Of a stretch of 64,000 bases of DNA, positions 59,701-64,000 are shown in pieces. The notes under the pieces were generated by a model. It saw only the letters and a program-made list of their open reading frames with translations, was not told the origin of the DNA and searched no databases. Position 1 is the first letter of the stretch; the number at the start of each line of letters is the position of its first letter. The position numbers and the translations under genes are program-made. Origin of the DNA: Rivibacter sp049446155 (GTDB taxonomy: Bacteria; Pseudomonadota; Gammaproteobacteria; Burkholderiales; Burkholderiaceae_C); contig NZ_JBMSEE010000002.1 of NCBI RefSeq assembly GCF_049446155.1, positions 707,695-771,694 on the forward strand, given 5' to 3'.

Positions 59701-62079
59701 ATGGAGGCCTTGATGAACCCGAATCGCGGAAAGCGCAGGTACATGAAAGACCATGCGCGCCATTGTGTCACTGCGCTGGCCTGGATGTCGGTGGCCGCCG
59801 CTGCCTGGGGCCAGGCCGCGCCCGCACCCGAGCCGGCTGCCAGCGAGCCTGCGCCTGCCGCGCCCGCCCCCGCGGCGTCCGAGCCGGCGGCAGCCGCTGC
59901 AGCGACCACGAAGCCGACCGCGTCAAACGAGGCGGCACAACTCGATGCCGTCGTCGTCACGGCGCGCAAGCGCGCCGAGAGCGTGGTCGACGTGCCGTCG
60001 TCGGTGAAGGTGTTCTCGTCGAAGACGCTCGAGAACGCAGGCGTCACGCAGATCCAGGACTTCATCGGCCTGACGCCCAACGCCTCGATCGTCAAGTCGC
60101 AAAGCGCCGGCATCTCGTTCATCACCATTCGCGGCCTTTCTCAGGTGCGCAACGGCGAGGCGCCGGTGGCCATGGTCGTCGACGGCGTGGCGGTGCCCAA
60201 CAGCCGTTCGTTCACGCTGGAGCTCAGCGACTTGCAGGACGTGCAGATGCTGCGCGGCCCGCAAGGTGCGATCTACGGCCGCAATGCGCCGGGCGGCGCG
60301 ATGGTGATCAACACGCGCCAGCCGACCAACGAGACCACGGGCTTCTTCCAGGCCGGTGCCGGCACGGGGCGCGAGTACAGCCTCAAGGGTGCCGTCAGTG
60401 GCGCGATCGTGCCCGACACGCTGGTCTATCGCATCGGTGGCAGCTTCGTCGACCGCAAGGGCTACTTCGACAACGTCAACCTCGACGAGAAGATGGACCC
60501 GTACCGCGACGCGACGGTGCGCGGCCTGCTGCGCTGGTACGCCACGGACGCCGCCACGGTGGACCTGCGTGCGATGCGCGTCCACACCACCGGCGGCGCG
60601 AACAACTTCCTCGCGCAGAACATTCTCTACACGCCGGCCGGATCGTGCACGCTCGATCCCAACACGGCGTTCAACGGGCCTGCGCCGGATCCCAACCGCT
60701 ATTCCGAACGCTTCTGCAACTCCTACATCGGCACCAACGACCGTGACATCACCGACGTCTCGCTGAAGTTCGACTACGCGATGCCGTTCGCGACGCTCAC
60801 CGCGATCGCGAGCTACAACACGGTCGAGGAGTTCGAGTCGGGGACGCAGTACCCCTATACCGCGACGCCCAACCTCTTCGGCTTCCTCAACGGCTCGCAG
60901 TCGCAGTACTCCGACGACGTCTCCCGCAGCCTCGAGGTGCGGCTCGCCTCGCCGGAGAAGCCCGGCTTGCGCTGGATGGCCGGCATGCAGATCCTGCGCA
61001 CCAAGGGCTTCATCTCGACGGCCACCGGTCGCGACGATGGCCAGGGCATCGTCCGCATCGAGCGCGATCCGCGCTTCGGTGCGACCAACAACCCGACGCT
61101 GTCCTGGCTGGCGGACACCAACCGCGACCGCGCCACGTCGGTGTTCGGCAACCTTGAGTACGACCTGACGCCCAAGCTGGTCGGCGCGATTGGTATCCGC
61201 TACGACAAGGACAAGCGCTCACAGGACGTCGACCCGCGGACCAGTCCCGCGATCGACACCTGCAACACCGGGACGAATCCCGGCAGCTCGGCCGATTGCC
61301 ACAAGTCCAAGGACTTCAGCAGTACGCAGCCCTCCGCCTCGCTGCGCTACAAGATCAGCGACGAGACGCAGGTCTACGCGACGGCCGGCAAGGGCTTCCG
61401 CAGCGGCCTGTTCAACCAGAGCGGCGTGGCGGAGGCGGCGGGCCTGCCCGGCGTCTACGACCAGGTCGGCCCGGAGACGACCAAGTCGTTCGAAGTCGGC
61501 TTCAAGGGCGAGTACGACCGCCGCCTGCGCGTCGAGGCTTCGCTGTTCCGCAGCAAGGTCAACGGGCAGCACTACTTCCTCTTCATCCCGTCGATCAGCG
61601 CGCAGGTGCTGACCAACATCGACGAGGTCACGCTGACCGGCGGCGAACTCGAAGTGGCGTACACGCCGATGCGTGGCCTGGACCTGTCGGCCGGCGTCGG
61701 CGTGACCAAGAGCGAGATCAACCGCTACACGCTGAATCCGGCGGCCGAGGGCAACTGGGCGCCGTACGTGCCGCGCGTGTCGGCCAACCTGGCGGCGCAG
61801 TACCGCTTCCCGATCGGCAAAGGGCTGGCGATCATGACCCGCGGCGATGTGATCTCGAAGGGCAAGCAGTACTGGGATCCCGAGAACAACGGCGCTCGCG
61901 ACCGCGTCAACCTCGTGAACCTGCACCTGGGGGTCGAGGACGAGCAGGGCACGTGGTCGCTCAAGGGCTCGGTCTACAACGCCACCGACAAGAAATACAA
62001 CGAGGAGTTCGTTGCCGGCGGCTTTGCGACGCCCGCCAATCCGCGCGTGTTCCGCGTCGAGTACCGCTACAAGTTCTAA
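59701..62079 (+). CDS. TonB-dependent outer-membrane receptor
   Basis: This is a 792-residue receptor. A signal peptide ends near WGQA (about residue 38); an Ala/Pro/Glu-rich linker follows, then a TonB box in LDAVVVTARKR. The plug domain includes VPSSVKVFSSKTLENAG, FITIRGLSQVRNG, VVDGVAVPNSRSF, MLRGPQGAIYGRNAPGGAM. The 22-stranded barrel ends in a Phe (VEYRYKF), as required for outer-membrane insertion. Iron-complex receptors are the closest in pattern, but its position after an amidase/peptidase operon suggests another ligand. A later in-frame ATG at 59743 is also a possible start. Confidence 0.88.
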   Translation: MEALMNPNRGKRRYMKDHARHCVTALAWMSVAAAAWGQAAPAPEPAASEPAPAAPAPAASEPAAAAAATTKPTASNEAAQLDAVVVTARKRAESVVDVPSSVKVFSSKTLENAGVTQIQDFIGLTPNASIVKSQSAGISFITIRGLSQVRNGEAPVAMVVDGVAVPNSRSFTLELSDLQDVQMLRGPQGAIYGRNAPGGAMVINTRQPTNETTGFFQAGAGTGREYSLKGAVSGAIVPDTLVYRIGGSFVDRKGYFDNVNLDEKMDPYRDATVRGLLRWYATDAATVDLRAMRVHTTGGANNFLAQNILYTPAGSCTLDPNTAFNGPAPDPNRYSERFCNSYIGTNDRDITDVSLKFDYAMPFATLTAIASYNTVEEFESGTQYPYTATPNLFGFLNGSQSQYSDDVSRSLEVRLASPEKPGLRWMAGMQILRTKGFISTATGRDDGQGIVRIERDPRFGATNNPTLSWLADTNRDRATSVFGNLEYDLTPKLVGAIGIRYDKDKRSQDVDPRTSPAIDTCNTGTNPGSSADCHKSKDFSSTQPSASLRYKISDETQVYATAGKGFRSGLFNQSGVAEAAGLPGVYDQVGPETTKSFEVGFKGEYDRRLRVEASLFRSKVNGQHYFLFIPSISAQVLTNIDEVTLTGGELEVAYTPMRGLDLSAGVGVTKSEINRYTLNPAAEGNWAPYVPRVSANLAAQYRFPIGKGLAIMTRGDVISKGKQYWDPENNGARDRVNLVNLHLGVEDEQGTWSLKGSVYNATDKKYNEEFVAGGFATPANPRVFRVEYRYKF

Positions 62080-62177
62080 GCCTCTCGTCGGCCGCCGCGC
62101 CGATCGGCCGGCGGCCCATTCATTCCTGATGTGATGCGCCGCGTGAACGCGCATCTTGTTCCCGACGGAGTCTCATC

Positions 62178-63047
62178 ATGGCGTTGTTGCGCAGCTTCAT
62201 CCAATCCATTGCGACCGTGACGCTGGTCCTGTCGCTGGTCCCGGCCGCGTTCGGCCAGTCGGTGTCTGCCGACGCCTCCGGGTCCGCGCCGACTGCTGCG
62301 ACTGCCGAGCCGGCCGCGGTGCCCGCCGCGCCCAACCTCGACAGCGCGCCCGCTCCCGCGGCCGCCAAGGTCGACAACCCCTACGGCCTCGAAGCGCTGT
62401 GGAAGGGCTCCGACGCGGTTGCCAAGGCGGTGCTCATCATCATGGTGATCATGTCGATGGGCAGCTGGTACATCATCATCGTCAAGGTCATCGAGCAGGC
62501 CAAGATCGGCGCGCAGGCCAAGGCCGCGGCGGCCAAGTTCTGGAACGCCGGCTCCATCCGCCAAGGTGCCGATGCGCTGGACAAGACCAGCCCGTTTCGC
62601 TTCATCGCCGAGAACGGCATCGACGCGACCAAGAAGCACGACGGCCTGCTCGCGCACGTGGATCTGAACACCTGGGTCACGATGGGCATCCAGCGCGCGA
62701 TGGACCGCGTGCAGTCGCGCCTGCAAGACGGCCTGGCGTTCCTGGCCACGGTGGGCTCCACCGCGCCCTTCGTCGGCCTGTTCGGCACCGTCTGGGGCAT
62801 CTACCACGCGCTCACCGCCATCGGCGTGGCGGGCCAGGCCTCGATCGACAAGGTCGCCGGTCCGGTGGGCGAAGCGCTCATCATGACCGCCATCGGCCTG
62901 GCCGTCGCGGTGCCCGCGGTGCTTGGCTACAACTGGCTGGTGCGTCGCAACAAGGCCTGCATGGACGACGTGCGCGCCTTCGGCAACGACCTGCACAGCG
63001 TGCTGCTGGCCAGCGTCCCTACCGCCGTCGTCAAGAAGGCCGCTTGA
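62178..63047 (+). CDS. exbB: ExbB-type proton channel of the TonB complex
   Basis: This is a 289-residue MotA/TolQ/ExbB protein. A signal-peptide-like N-terminus (ATVTLVLSLVPAAFG) and an Ala/Pro-rich stretch precede three membrane segments. The conserved block is LAFLATVGSTAPFVGLFGTVWGIYHAL, followed by GPVGEALIMTAIGLAVAVPAVLGYNWL in two parts. It energises TonB with the proton gradient. It lies 98 bases downstream of the receptor, which it probably serves. Confidence 0.91.
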   Translation: MALLRSFIQSIATVTLVLSLVPAAFGQSVSADASGSAPTAATAEPAAVPAAPNLDSAPAPAAAKVDNPYGLEALWKGSDAVAKAVLIIMVIMSMGSWYIIIVKVIEQAKIGAQAKAAAAKFWNAGSIRQGADALDKTSPFRFIAENGIDATKKHDGLLAHVDLNTWVTMGIQRAMDRVQSRLQDGLAFLATVGSTAPFVGLFGTVWGIYHALTAIGVAGQASIDKVAGPVGEALIMTAIGLAVAVPAVLGYNWLVRRNKACMDDVRAFGNDLHSVLLASVPTAVVKKAA

Positions 63048-63076
63048 CTCCTTGCAGTTGATAGGAGGTCCTCACC

Positions 63077-63853
63077 ATGAGACAAGCCCATGAACCGGGT
63101 TCGAACGCCACGGCCGAGCCTGTCGAGCACTACCTGCTGTTGTGGCAGCGCGCCGGCGCAGGCTGGGCCAGCCAGGAAGACCGGCGGGCCGTACTGGCGC
63201 CCGGGGTCGCGGTGCTGATCGACGAGCGCCGGCCCTATGCCATCCACTACGGGCCCGGCGAGCACGACGAGGTCATGCTGCAGATTCCCTGCAACCGACT
63301 CGAGACCCACATCCGCGATGCGCAGGACCTGACGCTCATCGCGATCGACAACGACGGGCCGGCGGGCAGGCTGCTCGCTTCGATAATGAGCCTGCTGCGT
63401 GACGCTCGCGTGAGCGCGCCATCGCGGACGAAGCTGAGCCTGTCCGAAGCGATGACCAGCGTGGTCGCCGCGGCGCTGCGCGAGCTGCCGGGCGCCAAGG
63501 TCCGTGAGCCGTCGAAGCTGCACGGCTACTACCTGCGCTGCGTGCAGCGCTACCTGGACGAGCACGTGCGCGAGCCCGACCTGTCCGTTGGCCGCATCGC
63601 GGATGCGGTCGGCGTGTCGAGCGACCACCTGGCGCGGCTCTTCAAGGCACAGCCGCTGCCCGTCTCCGGCCTCGTGCGCAAGATGCGCATGGACGGCTGC
63701 GGCCGCGACCTGCGCGATCCGCGCCTGGGCCATCGCAGCATCGGCGACATCGCCTTCGCCTGGGGCTTCGGCGACATGGCGCATTTCAGCCGGACGTTCA
63801 AGCGCGCGCACGGCATGCCGCCGAGCGAATGGCGACGCGGGGCCGAGGCTTGA
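63077..63853 (+). CDS. AraC-family regulator between exbB and exbD, short N-terminus
   Basis: This is a 258-residue regulator with an AraC-type double helix-turn-helix at about residues 155-255 (LSVGRIADAVGVSSDHLARLF, IGDIAFAWGFGDMAHFSRTFKR and PPSEWRRG). The upstream part (VEHYLLLWQRAGAGW onward) looks like the end of an AraC-binding domain of the ligand-sensing type, which usually has about 60 residues more at the start. Either it is naturally short or truncated. It separates exbB from exbD, which are normally adjacent. Confidence 0.8.
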   Translation: MRQAHEPGSNATAEPVEHYLLLWQRAGAGWASQEDRRAVLAPGVAVLIDERRPYAIHYGPGEHDEVMLQIPCNRLETHIRDAQDLTLIAIDNDGPAGRLLASIMSLLRDARVSAPSRTKLSLSEAMTSVVAAALRELPGAKVREPSKLHGYYLRCVQRYLDEHVREPDLSVGRIADAVGVSSDHLARLFKAQPLPVSGLVRKMRMDGCGRDLRDPRLGHRSIGDIAFAWGFGDMAHFSRTFKRAHGMPPSEWRRGAEA

Positions 63854-63878
63854 CGGATCGACCGAACGGAGTCTTGCC

Positions 63879-64000
63879 ATGGCCATGAACGTCGGAAGCG
63901 CCGACGGGGACGAAGACCAGGTGGTCTCGGCCATCAACACCACGCCGCTGGTCGACGTGATGCTGGTGCTGTTGATCATCTTCCTGATCACCATCCCCGT
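63879..64000 (+). CDS. exbD: ExbD-type Ton complex protein (partial)
   Basis: Only the first 40 residues are in the window. They read MAMNVGSADGDEDQVVSAI and continue NTTPLVDVMLVLLIIFLITIP, the ExbD N-terminal region with the membrane segment and its conserved Asp. GGAG is nine bases upstream of the ATG. It completes the exbB-exbD pair of this locus apart from a TonB gene, which may follow outside the window. Confidence 0.88.
   Translation, partial: MAMNVGSADGDEDQVVSAINTTPLVDVMLVLLIIFLITIP

Overview
The window is about 64 kb of uniformly GC-rich DNA. The gene content and order (rpsT next to murJ, the HAD-pcnB-folK group, cysM/galU/valS/guaC, an Hda homologue) suggest a betaproteobacterium of the order Burkholderiales, of the Rubrivivax/Leptothrix/Ideonella kind. 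This is inferred from gene content only; there is no rRNA to confirm it.

Bases 1 to about 26,550 are the right-hand part of an integrated short-tailed (podovirus-type) phage. It opens inside a probable scaffold gene. Two very small overlapping genes follow that match phage anti-defence families: an Acb2-type cyclic-nucleotide sponge (anti-CBASS) and a Tad2/DUF2829 protein (anti-Thoeris). Next come the N4-gp56-type major capsid protein, head completion proteins, a nested Rz/Rz1 spanin pair, and a long series of tail and receptor-binding proteins with lectin-like, Asp-box and SPRY-like signatures. The virion block ends with helical internal proteins and a 2,180-residue polyvalent protein that carries a zincin motif. 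A lone reverse-strand membrane protein gene sits between two of these genes. The right end has a reverse-strand operon of four tiny genes, a tyrosine recombinase with candidate arm-type sites, and a tRNA-Leu(CAA) whose 3' end is the likely attachment site. Seven intergenic sites in the prophage share a tandem 10-bp motif (about NTRCSGTAGA) and look like a phage regulon.

Bases 26,750 to 51,570 are ordinary chromosome: sulfur and nucleotide-sugar metabolism (cysM, NUDIX, tusA, galU), valS, an amino-acid binding protein, guaC, a PuuD-like amidase, uvrD, a PhoX phosphatase behind a clear Pho box, rpsT, murJ, a SirB1-type protein, hda, a HAD phosphatase, pcnB, folK, and a DUF47/Pit phosphate pair.

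Bases 51,600 to 64,000 look like one substrate-uptake and degradation locus. It contains an MFS permease, an XRE-cupin regulator with two inverted-repeat operators, a GAF protein, HyuA/HyuB-type ATP-dependent hydantoinase/oxoprolinase subunits, an M24 aminopeptidase P homologue, a TonB-dependent receptor, and ExbB and ExbD, with an AraC-type regulator gene lodged between exbB and exbD. The substrate is not known; a cyclic amide or proline-containing peptide derivative fits the enzymes.
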